DNA from: Neopestalotiopsis rosae
Taxonomy: Eukaryota; Ascomycota; Sordariomycetes; Amphisphaeriales; Sporocadaceae
Reading direction: 5' to 3'
NCBI GenBank assembly: GCA_023078685.1
Contig: JALGAS010000005.1
Span: forward strand, 2,046,001-2,110,000
Length of the DNA: 64,000 nt
Shown here: positions 1-11,505 of the stretch, piece by piece
Position numbering within the stretch: position 1 is the stretch's first letter
Layout of the letters: every line of letters starts with the position of its first letter
Notes under the pieces: model-generated
Databases searched by the model: none
Seen by the model: the letters and a program-made list of their open reading frames with translations, nothing else
Told to the model about the DNA's origin: nothing
Translations under genes and position numbers: made by a program

Positions 1-2405
1 TCGGATAACTGGTAGTATAAGTCTTGCAAATCATCTTGCTGTTTTGCGTAATAAGCTTCAATGGCTTCGATGGAGGCGATCTTGCTGTCGACCCAAGGCT
101 CGATAGTCTGCTTCACTTGTTGAATATTCATGTACAAGTTCCGCGCTACTTCTGCAAGCTGATACTGCTTCCCCAGCACACTTCTTGCGCTTAAATCTGC
201 GCCATCGTCAATTGTGGCCAGCTCCGTCCATCTAAGGACCGCCTCTTCAGCATCGCCGAAAGAGAGCCTCCGCGGCCATCGATTTTCATTGAGACGCTTC
301 TCTTCAGGCCGCGTACCCTCAACGCTGTGACGTCGGTACAGCTGAGACACAGGCTTGCTGAGTTGTCTCTTGGCTTTCACCGAGGGGCCATGCTCTTCCT
401 GTGAAGTCACTGCTGGGTCTTTCGCAGCAGTATCGAGCTTGGCTTCCAGTCGGCTCTCGGGTATATGCGAAAGCCGTCTCGAATCATCACTGGGAGGGCT
501 ATCATCCTCCACTGGCTGCGTGACTGGCCGGCTCGAAGATAATGGTGTGCCAGAGACGTCGTCCTGCCCATGCAAACTAGGTGCTGAGGTGACATCCTTG
601 AAAGCGTCTCGATACTCTTCTGGCTTGTTCTTCCACGTGAATGCTCTGTTTATTCCACCGGGAACTGGAGTAGCCGTCAAGCCTACAGACGAACCTGTGA
701 GAGCCGATGACGAGGCTGCAGGATATCCTATCTCGGCAGACTCATCCCTAGAGGGTCTGGCCGCGTGACCACGTAGACCACCTCCACTGTACACAGCATC
801 TTTAAAGCGTCCAAACCCTGATCGTGCGTCGCCAAACTTGCCGGCCACGCTCTTAAAGACGCCTCTTTTGAGCGCATCCTTTTCGCTTGGATTCTCCACT
901 GCGATACTGGTGGCAGACTCAGGTGCCGGGGAAGAGTAAACCCCTGAAGGTTCATCTCTTCTTTGAAAATCCAATTCTTCATCCAAAGGCATGGACTGAG
1001 TTCTCTTTGACAGTGGTTGTTGTTCTTCCTTGCCAAACAAGATATTGGACATGTCTGGCATGGATCTTTCGTGGTGGTCTATCGCAGTTCGCCTCGGTTT
1101 GCCAAGCCATAGCCATTTTGCGCGCTCTCCTTGAGCGAGTGAGATGAATCTGTCAAGGTCCAAGGTTTCTATATCCCCTATACCGCCCTTGTCGCGTCCG
1201 CCTACCATCCCTAGGACTATCTCACCCCTTTTGCCGCCTATTTCGGTGACGGTGGACTTGACAGCTTTCTGCACGCCCCACCCCTCACCCGCTGCTGCTT
1301 TCGCTGTGACTTGACGAAGTTTGTACAGAGTCGGTCGGTCTAGTCTTCGAGTTCGTTCTAGTTTCTGAGATTTTTGGAAATAGCCTATTCCTCTCTTGGT
1401 ATTGTCGATATCAAAGACATCCTTGCCAATGGGTGCGCCGTAATAGCTCAATCGATTACGCGATCCCATCAACAAGCCCAAGAGTGCTGCAACTGTGCTG
1501 GGTCCAAGTATGCCGTCCGAGGGTTCCATGTTGTAATGATCTGAGCCAAACTCTGTCCACCAATCTGCGACGGCTGTTTCCGTTACGTCGCACAAGAGAC
1601 CATCAATGTATTCTTGCTCAAGTTTTCCAAAGATGAAGAGGGCGACTTGACAGAGTTTGACCAACTCCACCACAGCCTCCGAGAATGGTATCTTCTCGTT
1701 AGTCTTGTATAATTGATGGAACTTGGCCTTTGCTGCGGGGGTTGGTTCAGACAAGGTCATGCCGGATCGTCCAGAACATCCGAGGCGCTTCAGATTCTCA
1801 TTGACAATGAAACTTTGCCGGTACTTCTTGATATCGCCCTCAGGAACTGAAATGACTGTGAGAGCAGAGGGAAAGCTGCTTAAATTGGTGACCATGAAAC
1901 GCCCCAAGTCTGTTTCCTTTGGACGCGCATGATAATGCTGTATGGCGTCAAAGTATACCTTGAGCCGTGGCGACCATGCGGCTTCATCCTCGGGCACACT
2001 CAATACACCTACCACGATCGAGTGTCTCTGGTCACCGGTATATGTTGCTATCACCAGCGTTGGTGACTGCCGTGAGCAAGCCCACTGTTCGACGAGGTAC
2101 AGTTCGTAACCGCTGAGAATTCCCTTGCGCTCGACGACACTGACGCAGGAGTCTTCCTCAAGATATTTGAATGCGGCTGGGTCTGCAAGGACGACATGGC
2201 GGCGGTTTGGGCCAGGGGAAGGGGTTGCGGCTACTGGCGCTGTTTCCGTGGGCTCGACCTGTCTCTCGAGAGCTGGAGTTGTTGATCCGTCGAGATGTCC
2301 AGCTCTATTGCTGGACAACCTATGTGAGGCACGGCGGAGTAGAGTGTTCTCCTCTTCTCTATGAACCCTCCCATCTGAGGTAGGTAGTGGGAGTCGGAGC
2401 GACAT
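1..2405 (-). CDS. STB6-like N-terminal domain protein (3' end outside window)
   Basis: An uninterrupted minus-strand frame opens with ATG at 2405 (MSLRLPLPTSDGRVHREEEN) and runs off the left edge after about 801 codons, so the C-terminus is missing. Residues about 70-420 match, as I recall it, the conserved fungal STB6-like N-terminal domain: HVVLADPAAFKYLEED, then GYELYLVEQWACSR, LVIATYTGD, VTNLSSFPSALTVI, NEDLKRLGC-type and FHQLYKT motifs, then LGPSTVAALLGLLMGSRNR and DIDNTKRGIGYFQKSQKLE. Yeast Stb2/Stb6 were found as Sin3-binding proteins; the function in filamentous fungi is not settled. The rest is Ser/Pro/Glu-rich and looks disordered until about residue 720, where a more ordered part resumes (FGDAEEAVLRWTELA). 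The family call is firm, the role is not. Confidence 0.85.
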   Translation of the reverse strand, partial: MSLRLPLPTSDGRVHREEENTLLRRASHRLSSNRAGHLDGSTTPALERQVEPTETAPVAATPSPGPNRRHVVLADPAAFKYLEEDSCVSVVERKGILSGYELYLVEQWACSRQSPTLVIATYTGDQRHSIVVGVLSVPEDEAAWSPRLKVYFDAIQHYHARPKETDLGRFMVTNLSSFPSALTVISVPEGDIKKYRQSFIVNENLKRLGCSGRSGMTLSEPTPAAKAKFHQLYKTNEKIPFSEAVVELVKLCQVALFIFGKLEQEYIDGLLCDVTETAVADWWTEFGSDHYNMEPSDGILGPSTVAALLGLLMGSRNRLSYYGAPIGKDVFDIDNTKRGIGYFQKSQKLERTRRLDRPTLYKLRQVTAKAAAGEGWGVQKAVKSTVTEIGGKRGEIVLGMVGGRDKGGIGDIETLDLDRFISLAQGERAKWLWLGKPRRTAIDHHERSMPDMSNILFGKEEQQPLSKRTQSMPLDEELDFQRRDEPSGVYSSPAPESATSIAVENPSEKDALKRGVFKSVAGKFGDARSGFGRFKDAVYSGGGLRGHAARPSRDESAEIGYPAASSSALTGSSVGLTATPVPGGINRAFTWKNKPEEYRDAFKDVTSAPSLHGQDDVSGTPLSSSRPVTQPVEDDSPPSDDSRRLSHIPESRLEAKLDTAAKDPAVTSQEEHGPSVKAKRQLSKPVSQLYRRHSVEGTRPEEKRLNENRWPRRLSFGDAEEAVLRWTELATIDDGADLSARSVLGKQYQLAEVARNLYMNIQQVKQTIEPWVDSKIASIEAIEAYYAKQQDDLQDLYYQLS

Positions 2406-3725
2406 GGTTCAAAGGCGTTGTTGAGAGGGGCTTTCGGCTGCGGCGCTCGGCTTCGGGACGGCCATCCAGTGGCAGCATGTTGGAGAGGAAGTGGAAGCGA
2501 TCATAACATGGTAATTGCGAGCAAAATTCCCCTTTGGCACGTGTTTGGGCTACGAGGGAAAGGGAGCAAACTAGCTGGTGATCTTCGAAGCTATCCTGTA
2601 GCATGTGATGGGTAGAACACCTAGCGAAGGCCCCCTGCTGCAGCCAGAGACAGCAGCTGAAGACACGGGCATTAGAGGTTGACCACCGCCCTGAAGGCCC
2701 CTGTCACGGTTCACCGATCCGCCACGTAGTTAGCAGGCATGTCGGCTAATCCGCACGCATTTGGCGGGGGGCACGTTCGTTGGTGGGGTACTTGGTGCGT
2801 CATTCCGCTAGATGCAGCAGACCTCGAATCGCTGACCAGTACTCCGTCTGATTTATACAGGTATCAGTTGCCCGAGGGAATGATAGCTTTCAAATACAGG
2901 TTGAGGGGAGTGTTTGCTAATGACGACTCAACTTGAAACCGAAACAGTGAGTAATGTTCATCATTATTGTTATTGTTGAAGGAGCGAATAAAATTGGATA
3001 AGTCGTTTGTAAAAAGTGCACTGAGCCTTTTTATGAAAGACCAACAAACGTACCTTGCGCACGACGTGGATGGTCTGAGACAAGACGTAGGCGGAAGTGA
3101 TTGATGATTGACGTTGTGGTTCATGGTTAATTGAGTGCATTGAAATGTGTTGCCGTACCGCCCGTACTCTGTACGACGGTCGACCGCTCTAGGTTAGCTA
3201 GTCTTGGCGCCATCCATTAAGCTGCTGCTGCTGAGCGAGCACCTGGAAGGCCGAGAAAAGGCCTGTAGTGCATGAAGTATGCCGCTGCCCGCCCACGTTC
3301 GCCCAACACCCCCGACTCATGCCAGCCAGCCACCAGTCGTAGCTTCGCTTCCCTGCACCTACAAAGTTACCACTAGCCGCCGTGCCAACTACTCCAAACA
3401 CCGCCTACTGCTCGCCATCACAACCCCACGCTTGCCGTCTCAGAGGCGTCTCTCTTTGACAACCAGTTTTCGTTTGAACATACGCACCACGCTGGTTTGG
3501 GAATCCAGATTACAGCTCTTGTTTGAATGCCTGGTATGGCTCAATATCTCGTAATTGCTTAAATGGTAAAACATAGGTGCCAAAGGCAGACCATCCACAG
3601 GACCAAGAACCGATGAGATAGCAACGCCAGTCAGAGCAGACCGGTTTCTGTCGCAAAGCTTCGCAATAGCCATTACCGCTGTGTTACTTCGGCCCCCGAG
3701 CTGAAGAGAAAAGAATATCGAAAAC
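2406..3725. promoter_or_regulatory. Divergent intergenic region between the STB6-like gene and RMD5
   Basis: A 1.3 kb gene-free spacer lies between two divergently transcribed genes and must carry both promoters. It holds short polypyrimidine and CTG-rich stretches (around 3225-3240). I see no coding sequence with recognisable homology and no convincing TATA box. Confidence 0.5.
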
Positions 3726-5103
3726 ATGGCCATGTTAGTGTTAGCGAAAGAGCTTGAGAAGCTCACAAAGGCCGCCGATCTTTCGAATGCGCTCGAAGAT
3801 GTCGACAAGATCATAGCTATGTTGACCAAGGCCCGGGAAGAGGTGGAAAGTGGTCAGTTGCGTTCACCAACCCTCTATCTTGGCGATAACTATTGACCTT
3901 GATTCTACTTTTGCAGCAAATGACCCTCATGCCACCAGCATCACCCTGACCAAGCTACAAAATCCCATACGAGAAGGCTTCGAAGCTGTGAACGAGGATA
4001 TTCGAAGCGTACACAAGGGTCAAGCCAAATTCGCCAAGGCCTTGGACAGGGCCTTTACTGGGGACAAGATCATCAAGGGCAGCCTTCCACAAGACCATGA
4101 TCCTATGGCGGAACATCCGACTCTTATCAACAGAGCAATCGCTATGCACTTGCTACGAGAAGGACAGTTTGGAGCGGCCTCGACATTTATCAAGGAATCA
4201 CAACCACAGCAGCCAGATACTTCCATTTCGAGACTCCAGTCTCAGCTCTCGCCGTCGGCCGCAGATTTTGTCGAGTCACGATCATCTACACCGACCGATG
4301 CACACATAGCCGATGTAGCCGACGAGCTGTCTAGCTTGCAGTCAGAGGCACTGCAATCCTCCTTTGCCGACATGTACTCAATACTTTCGGCCCTGAAGCA
4401 ACATAATCTCATACCTGCGATAGAATGGGCACGATCAAACGCTCCAGAACTGGAAGCTAGAGGCTCCAATCTCGAGTTTGAACTATGTAAGCTGCAGTTT
4501 ATCTGGTTGTTCAAGGGCCCTTCCGTAAATGGTCTGCCCAACACGGAGCAAAATGGCAGGCAAGGCGCCTTGCAATATGCGAGGGACAATTTTGGAAGAT
4601 TTCAATACCGTCATCTCCGTGAGATACAGCGACTTAGCTGTGCCATGGTCTTTGCGTCCAACCTTGCCTCATCTCCGTACAGATCTATATTCGATATCAC
4701 CATTGCATTCGACGAAGTGGCGGCATCATTTACACGAGAATTTTGCTCGCTGTTGGGCCTGTCTGCCGAGTCTCCTTTATACGTTGCCGCAACAGCTGGC
4801 ACTATTGCTCTACCGCAGCTCATGAAGTTCCTGAGCAAGGTCAAAGGCAAGGGTACCGAGTGGACGACTAGTCAAGAAATGGCTTTCGAGACGCCCTTGC
4901 CCAAGAGTATGATTTATCACTCCATTTTCGTCTGCCCAGTGAGCAAGGAACAGTCGACAGCCGAGAACCCACCCGTTCTCATAGAATGTGGTCACGTGCT
5001 CGCCAAAGAGAGTCTTCAGAAACTCAGCAAAGGCCCTCGGTATAAGTGTCCGTACTGCCCACAGGAGGGTCAGACAAAGAATGTCAAGGAAATCATCTTG
5101 TAA
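3726..5103 (+). CDS. RMD5: Gid2/Rmd5-type RING E3 subunit of the CTLH/GID ubiquitin ligase
   Basis: Two exons, 3726-3852 and 3917-5103, give 437 residues. The intron has a GTCAGT donor and a TTGCAG acceptor, and joining it restores the frame (VES then ANDPH). Residues about 108-140 form a LisH motif (NRAIAMHLLREGQFGAA), followed by a CTLH region. The C-terminus is the divergent RING of this family: a Cys-Pro, then IECGHVLAKESL and KCPYCPQEGQ, ending KEIIL much like animal RMND5. Length fits the family (about 390-430). The protein is a catalytic RING half of the GID/CTLH complex, which in yeast degrades gluconeogenic enzymes when glucose returns. The start ATG is followed by a second in-frame ATG two codons later; the first gives a complete N-terminal helix. 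Confidence 0.93.
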
Positions 5104-5449
5104 ATCACTACACGCCAACGCACTCCGTTGGCCAGTTTCAGGTCTGCGATGGATTTATTGGCGTTGGGTGGATATCAGCGTTTGACAAGCTTGGTGGATT
5201 TTTCGGCTTTAAGATTGAGTCTCTTTTCTGCGTATGAGGCATCACGCGTCTAGGAGGCGCTGGCGTTCATGGACATCTTCACTTCTTACTCACTCGACGT
5301 CCAGTGCTTTGTGGTTTTGATATACGTGACTCATATTTGCTTGAAAACATTAGCCAACATTTTATTATGTCACTAACAGCTAAAGGCTTGTTGCACATCC
5401 AAGTATCAAAAACTTATTGGTGTTCATGAAGACGTCGCTTTGATCGTAT
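5104..5449. other. Convergent 3' intergenic region
   Basis: Short spacer between the 3' ends of RMD5 and the GH30 gene. It holds only presumed 3' UTRs; nothing else is recognised. Confidence 0.5.
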
Positions 5450-7075
5450 CTACAGAACGACATTGCTGACCTCGAATGTCTGAACCTGGTTCGTGGCAAA
5501 GTACGACCAGAACTTGGTCCCATTCATATACGTGTCGCTAGCAGCAACATACTTGTCGCCACTGCTCCCAATCATGGTGCTCCAGCGCTTGACGAGAGCA
5601 CCGCTGGTGCCGGGGGTGCTAAAGCTCGACAGCTCAAAGTTCAGGTACTGGGCCGAGCCCCAGTTGACGGCGACAATGATGAGCTTCTTGTTGGTGGCGT
5701 CGTAGGCGGCGACGGTGTTGTCGCTGCCGCCGTCGAGGATGCGCATTCCCGCGCGGATGTGGCGGGTAAATTGGGCCAGGACGTAGTACTTTGCGGACAC
5801 GGCGCCCAGGGTCGCGGCGTCGTTGTCGCCGTCAATGAGGCCCCAGCCGCCGCCGTCAATCATCTGCCAGTACACCCAGGCCGTCGGGTGCAGCCAGCGG
5901 AAGTCTAGGATCAGGTTGCTTGCCAGCGAGGACCCCGTGGCGTCGCTCTCGCCGTACTCGCTGTTCCATAGCTTCTTACCGGAAGACTGAGCCAATGAGT
6001 ATACTGAAAAGGAGGGCCCCGGTATGTCAGCTTTTCTTCGTCTCAAGCGGTAAATTGGTGAAGGGGAAAAGGGAGGAAGGTGTTTCGGCAAGGCATTATC
6101 TTACGGGTATCACGGCGCCCGGAAGCCTGTTGGTATCCGTGCACATTGATTCGGCCAACGTTGCCGGTGGCGCCGGCGCTCACGAGCGAGTTCCAGGTGG
6201 ACACGGCCACATCGTATGAGTTTTCATCCGATGCGGAGATGATGGTCGACGACAGGCCGCGCGAGTTGAGCTCGGTCCGGAGGTAGCCCAGAACGGTCGC
6301 TTGGGTGCTGGTACTAAAGTGGCAGCCCTCTTGGGTTCCGGTTGACGACCTGTATTGATTGTTCCCAGACGTCAGCTCCCTGTGGATCTTTTCGGTGTCA
6401 CTTGCTTGGATGTACTTACCACCAACTGGCCATTGGCTCATTAAAAGGCTCAACCGAGTCAAAAGTAATGCCCCAGTTCTTCGCAGCATACTGTGCAATA
6501 TTGGCGAGGTAAATGGCATGCTGATCATAATTCCAACTCTGCAGGTTGTCATTGGCACCATTGTCTGCGCCAGCCGGGTTGTGGTTGATACACATCCACC
6601 ACATGGGGCTGTTGGAGAAGAGCTCAAAGACGTCGGCGCCGCGGGAGGCGGCCTTTTGCATCATGGTGCGCTGGTTGGCGTCGACGGACCAGTCCCAGCT
6701 CGCCGTCGACGGGTCGGTGCTGTCCCAGTCGACCCAGTAGCCGTCCATCTGCCGCGAGGGGATCATGTTGGCCGACACCACCATGGACTCGCCGTCGATG
6801 CTGTTGGAGCTGCAGGCCCCGGCGTTGTAACGCACAATGTTGAGGCCCAGGCCGGGGACGCTCGCGCCGTTGTACGTGACCGAGTTGGTCGTGAAGAAGA
6901 TGTTGGCCAGGTCGTCGCGCGTGCCAAAAGCGCCCGCCCACCAGGCCAGCGAGGTGCCCCAGCCCTCCCAGGTGCCCCAGTTGGTGCTGGAGCTGATGGT
7001 GGTCGTGGTGTCGGCTCTGGCCAGCATGGCCTGGCTGGCCAGGACAGCGAGCGCTCTCAGGCTGAAGGACGTCAT
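5450..7075 (-). CDS. Secreted endo-beta-1,6-galactanase, glycoside hydrolase family 30 subfamily 5
   Basis: Three exons (7075-6420, 6349-6105, 6003-5450) encode 484 residues. The N-terminus is a signal peptide (hydrophobic core LRALAVLASQAMLARA, cleavage near residue 21). The mature protein begins with TWEGWGTSLAWWAGAFG, a start typical of GH30. The acid/base Glu lies in EPFNEP (E213) and the nucleophile in NSEYGES (E316); the first intron falls just after EPFNEPMASW. The C-terminal beta domain ends in FEVSNVVL. Family members hydrolyse beta-1,6-galactan in arabinogalactan proteins and pectin side chains. Length and motifs fit fungal 6-galactanases. Both introns have GTAAG donors. It is the first of five minus-strand cell wall enzyme genes in the window. 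Confidence 0.93.
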
Positions 7076-9099
7076 TTTTTCACTTCAGGTAAAGATGAGC
7101 CCGTGGCAATCTCATTCTGGGTTGTCTTGGGAACTTGGGAGTGCCCATCTTATAGTCGTGGCTACTTTCTACTTGCCAAGGTGTGGAATATCCGTGGTCC
7201 AGCAATGACGATGGGTGGGTGTTGCGCCCACCGAGAATAGATAGTTGGTTCCTGCATATATTGGAATTATCCTCCAATAATTAGAAATTCATGACTGCCT
7301 AGCCAAACCAGCAGGTAATAGCTTTCTGGTTCGCCCGTAAGAATTTCCCATTGCTAGTTCCGCAGACAGTGGTCATGTGTAACCGTCAAGTACCAGATCC
7401 TGCCTTTGCCTGCCCGAGAGCAGGACCTAAACTATTCCCCCAGAACACCTTGGATCGAATCCCTCGAATCAGCAGACGCGTTTGTGCGTGCCAAAGTTAA
7501 AAGCAAACAGTAATACGAAGTAACGGTGACATTGTCGCCTACCCGCTCCTCTCAAGTGAACCGATGAAGCGGAGTCCGTCAGGGCATGTGACAGGATTCC
7601 ACTAGAGATGTGCTGAATCCCTCTGAGACCATGAACAATAGTTCCTCAGGTCTGGGAAGGCAAACTGGGTGCTCGGGGAAGACGGAACCGAATAGAGTTG
7701 GGCGTTTGAGCTGTCAAGGCGGGTGAATGTGGAGAAGGCAACCCCAATGGGTATTGTTGGAGGTCGTATTCCATCTACTGCCGCTATCCTATTGGCTGGA
7801 CATTCTCCATTTGGGGAATTTCGGAGGAGACATTAGTCTGCAGAATCCTACGTACCCCAGATTTGCTTCCCCATGAAGCGACGCTATATGTCGGTAATGG
7901 AACAAATACCGCAGGAGACTTGATTTTTGTCAACTCGAGTCAAGTGCCTTGCGTCGGCCTGCTTGGAAATCATGACGGCCGGACAGGCACGGGATAAGCC
8001 ATGCTCTAGGCGGTCATAGGAAACAGGTCTTAGACCTTGTTAATATTCTGGGTTGCGATGATTGAACATTGGCAACTTCCTGGTGCCAAGCTCCGCGGGC
8101 GTATTGATTGTCTGTCGTTGGGTCGAATCAGTCTGCAATGTACTTACGATGCGACGAGTTGACATTGCCCACCTTGTATGGAAGTTACATCTCGAATCCC
8201 CGAGTGAATATACGAGCAAGGCTACAGAACAAATTCTTGTTCTTGAACACAAGATACGCAGTGTTATTTACATTATGATTTCTAAAACAATTGAATATGT
8301 ATACAGAGAAGAGGCAGCATCCGAATGGCTTCTTTGCTTGGTGTTCCCGTGAAGAAGGCTGGGCTTCCCTCGACCAAACCTATTATAGTACCTTGATAAG
8401 GTGACATACTATGAAGATGACAAGCAGCAATATTCCTTGACAGCATCCCATTCCTGCCAGGAGTATTGTAGAGAGGCTCAACCTTCTCCGGGTATTCATG
8501 ATGATTCAGCCCAGGTTGAACGAATGGCCCTCCAGGTGCAATGTCCTTGTCACCTTATGCCATATTTGGTAGAGGCATTAGTGGGGAAAGTGCTGGCATT
8601 TCCAATTCGTAAGCGTCTAGCGATTCCATTTGGCAAAGCCATGGGATAACCGAACGCTTCTTGCCGAAGATATCCATGCCATTATGTATCTGAGCAAAAT
8701 CCTCATCCCTGGCGAGAGGGGATATGGTGCCACAGAGCTGGAGGTGGCATGTCTCGTGTGGGCATGCCGCACCAAACGCGTGCAATTTATTTAAAAAATA
8801 TCTTTGCATAATAAAAACAAATATCCTAAATTCTAAGAAGAAAATCTTATAGATTTGGTAAAATAAAATATAAAACTTTCTCTTTTCTTCTGTTTTTTTA
8901 TAAACTTGAATTTTAATAGATAAGCTTAAATAATCTCTTGCCAGGCTGGGTTCGTCTCTTGCTGGGCCTGGATGGCTGTGATCTTCGACTGGACTACTGC
9001 TGCAGGAAGCCGGACCAGGAAAGGATGAGCTGAAGGACGGTAATGGTGCAGCAGATTTTCCAGAGGAAGAGCTCGAAGCCGGTACTTCTCAATTTTGAC
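7076..9099. other. Upstream region of the GH30 gene; no gene recognised
   Basis: Two kilobases without a supportable gene. Sequences matching the CreA consensus (SYGGRG, seen as CCCCAG) occur near 7439 and 7856. Open frames of 70-96 codons here show no recognisable protein character. The right part changes into an AT-rich tract described separately. Confidence 0.45.
8785..8945. other. AT-rich tract
   Basis: About 160 bases are strikingly A/T-rich (runs such as AAAATAAAATATAAAAC and TTTTTTTATAAAC), with sharp edges against ordinary flanking sequence. No coding potential or terminal repeats are visible. It may be a mutated transposon remnant or a simple low-complexity spacer. Confidence 0.5.
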
Positions 9100-9130
9100 T
9101 AACAGCCCTCAATGCAGTGAGGTAGTATAT

Positions 9131-9550
9131 CTAGCGCCTAGCCTGGATGCTGTTCTCGATCCCATCACCGGCCTCGGCAGGAATAAGTCCTTTCAGCTCT
9201 TCGCTTTGGAGGTGAGGCAGATCGGGTATATGTTTATTAGCTGGACCATTTCTACCCACGAGAGACAACTTGCCACTTGGATTGCGACGGTAGTGGAAAT
9301 TGTTGACTCCGGCAATCAACATGCCCATCCAGTGATTAGCATGGTAGCCGTGGTGGTACGGCTCAACATCTCCCTTGGGACCACTGATAAAGGGAATCCG
9401 GCGTGCTGAATTCTCGTTGATATTTGTCAATGATATGGTAGAAAACCGCAGAGGACTCGAACCAGCTGTTCTGAGTGAGGCTTGTTCTGGTCGCGAAGTC
9501 GGTGCGACGGAAGCATATTGCGGCATTCCGAAGCAATAGAGGCGGCATAT
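9131..9550 (-). pseudogene. Unrecognised, apparently frameshifted coding remnant
   Basis: Two overlapping minus-strand frames look protein-like in turn. One (about 9548-9400) has SWFESSAVFYHIIDKYQRE. The other, from about 9420 down, has GPKGDVEPYHHGYHANHW and MGMLIAGVNNFHYRR, ending at 9131. The aromatic- and His-rich stretches look like the end of an enzyme domain, but I cannot name the family. The shift between frames suggests a broken gene or an undetected intron. It lies downstream of no clear promoter and next to the AT-rich tract, which fits decay. Confidence 0.3.
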
Positions 9551-9656
9551 TATATATATTTCAATACTAACAAATATGGTTTCGATATCGATATAAAAGT
9601 TTGCGTTACACCATGTCTCGTCATTCTTGATCCCAACTTTCCAACTCGGACCATGT

Positions 9657-11505
9657 CTATATCATATCCACAGCATCAACAGAAATACCAGCACTCAGGT
9701 AACCCGTGCCAGTAGACCCCGATATGACGGTAATGGTCAGGACCTGCCAGTCGGTCGTGCTTTGGACCCAGGCCGAGGCGGGCACCTCCCAGGTGAGCAT
9801 GACGTTGTTGCCGCGGTAGGTGCCGACGGTAAGGCTGCGGGTGCTGGCCTGGGTGGTGGCGGCCGTGACGGAGCTCGTCCAGCTGTTGACGCTGATCATG
9901 GGCCGGCCGTTGATGTAGGCCTCGGTGATGCCGATGCGGATCGTGTGCGCGGCCGCGAGCTGGTCCGACGTGAGCTTGAAGTAGACAATGTGGTTGTTGT
10001 TGATGTCGACCCAGATGTAGCCCGGGAAGATGGAGGCCGTCGAGGTCCCTACAATGTAGTTGCTCGGGTCCCACGCCGACAGCCGCACGTCGGACGGGTG
10101 CATATACGTCGGCTTCATGGGCGTGTCGGCAAAGTTGAGGAATCCCTTGGGCGTGCCGTCCCAGTCGCCGATGCGCCAGATGGCCGTGTCGTCGGTCGGG
10201 TCATCGCACGTGAGGGTATGCACCGCCGTGCCTGCGCCGGCGGTAATGGTCACGCTATCCGTGTATACTTCGAGCTCAGACTTGTAGACTTTCAGCGTGT
10301 AAGTTCCCGGCAGCACGCCGGTGATGGACCATGCGCCGCCGGAGCTGGCGGCTGTGCCCCAGTACTGGGCTGCCGAGTTGGAAAGACCGACTACATAGGT
10401 ATAGCCGGACTTCATGTTGGAAAGACCAACGCCAGATGCGTATCCTCGTCCGGATGAAGGGACCCAGCCGTCAATCTTTTGAGTGTCAGCATGAAAACAA
10501 CATTCTACTTGGAGACAAATCTATGTCACTTACGCCAAGGGTATCGAACCAACTCCAATCAGCCTTGCGAGCAAAGAGACCATTGTTTGGCGCACCGCCA
10601 TCGGTAAAGGCCAAAACACTTGGGCCCTGCAGACCAAAGCGCTCGACATCAGTGTGTCCCATATTGTAGTGATAGATTTCGTAGATGTCGGACCCGGTGG
10701 GACTACCTCGGCGGAGCAGCGAACGGAAGAAGGGACCGCCAGATGCCTTTTCATGGTTGCTTCGGACCATCCAGCAGGCGACGGAACCTGTCGTATATCC
10801 AACGTAGTCATCTGGAATAATAGTCAGACATACTGCACTTTTACCATTTCTGGGGAAGGCTTGAATAGCTCTTACAGTCAATGACTCGTCCATAGGTGTT
10901 TCCAGTGTAGTGTTTGCTCTCCGTATACCCGCTCGAATCCTCGGTAACATCGGACGCCTCGATGAATGTGCTGCTATCGTAGTAGTCGGCGTCCAGGGTG
11001 GAGTGCGCAGCGTCCCAGGTGCCCGCGGGGAATCGGGCAATGTATCTCGACACGGTCACGCTCGAGTCGGCCTTGTTGGTGAAGATGTACACGTTGTTGT
11101 TGCCGTAGCGGACGAACAAGTAGTGCTTGAGGGTCCCGTAGACGACCGTCACCTTGATGATGTAGGCCGGTGATGAGAATTGCTAGATGGATTCCTTGGT
11201 TAGATGACTTTCTCTTTTCCTGTCATTTAAAAAGGGGCGATATGTGAAACATCAAGACTTACCTGAATCGTGACGGTACTGGTTCCCAGACCGCTCTCTA
11301 CTTCTGTATTCTTGCCATCGTAGCCATTATACTCAACCCCATTGTACTTCATGGATGTGATGTCACCATTGGTCTTGCTGACCTTGATGACCAGAGCCGC
11401 GCCCGAGTCAATCACATAGTTGGACCCATCGTCTGTGTAGCCAAAGGCAGCCAGGACGGTGGCGGGAAGCCACAATAGGGCGACTAGGAGGCCGAGGAAC
11501 AGCAT
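9657..11505 (-). CDS. rglA: Secreted rhamnogalacturonan lyase, polysaccharide lyase family 4
   Basis: Four exons (11505-11263, 11182-10876, 10811-10534, 10475-9657) encode 548 residues. The signal peptide is MLFLGLLVALLWLPATVLA; the mature enzyme starts AFGYTDDGSNYVIDSGAALV as in PL4. The N-terminal catalytic beta-sandwich includes a Lys in SKHYTGN (about K171) and a His in YNMGHTDVE (about H236). These are the likely counterparts of the catalytic Lys/His pair known in Aspergillus RglA. An FnIII-like middle domain and a C-terminal carbohydrate-binding-like domain (DWDGTPKGFLNF, WEVPASAWV) follow. The enzyme cleaves the alpha-1,4 bond between rhamnose and galacturonate in the RG-I backbone by beta-elimination. 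All introns are GT-AG and phase-consistent. Confidence 0.94.

Noticed and set aside
6359..7240. Plus-strand frame of 293 codons
   Set aside because: Antisense shadow of the GH30 first exon; Gly/Val/Arg-rich composition from GC-rich codons and no domain.
9440..9475. tRNA T-arm-like GGTTCGAGTCC on the minus strand
   Set aside because: The flanking bases do not form a T-stem and no acceptor or D-arm is present; it lies in a protein-like remnant.
9627..10457. Plus-strand frame of 276 codons
   Set aside because: Opposite strand of the PL4 last exon, which has clear family motifs.
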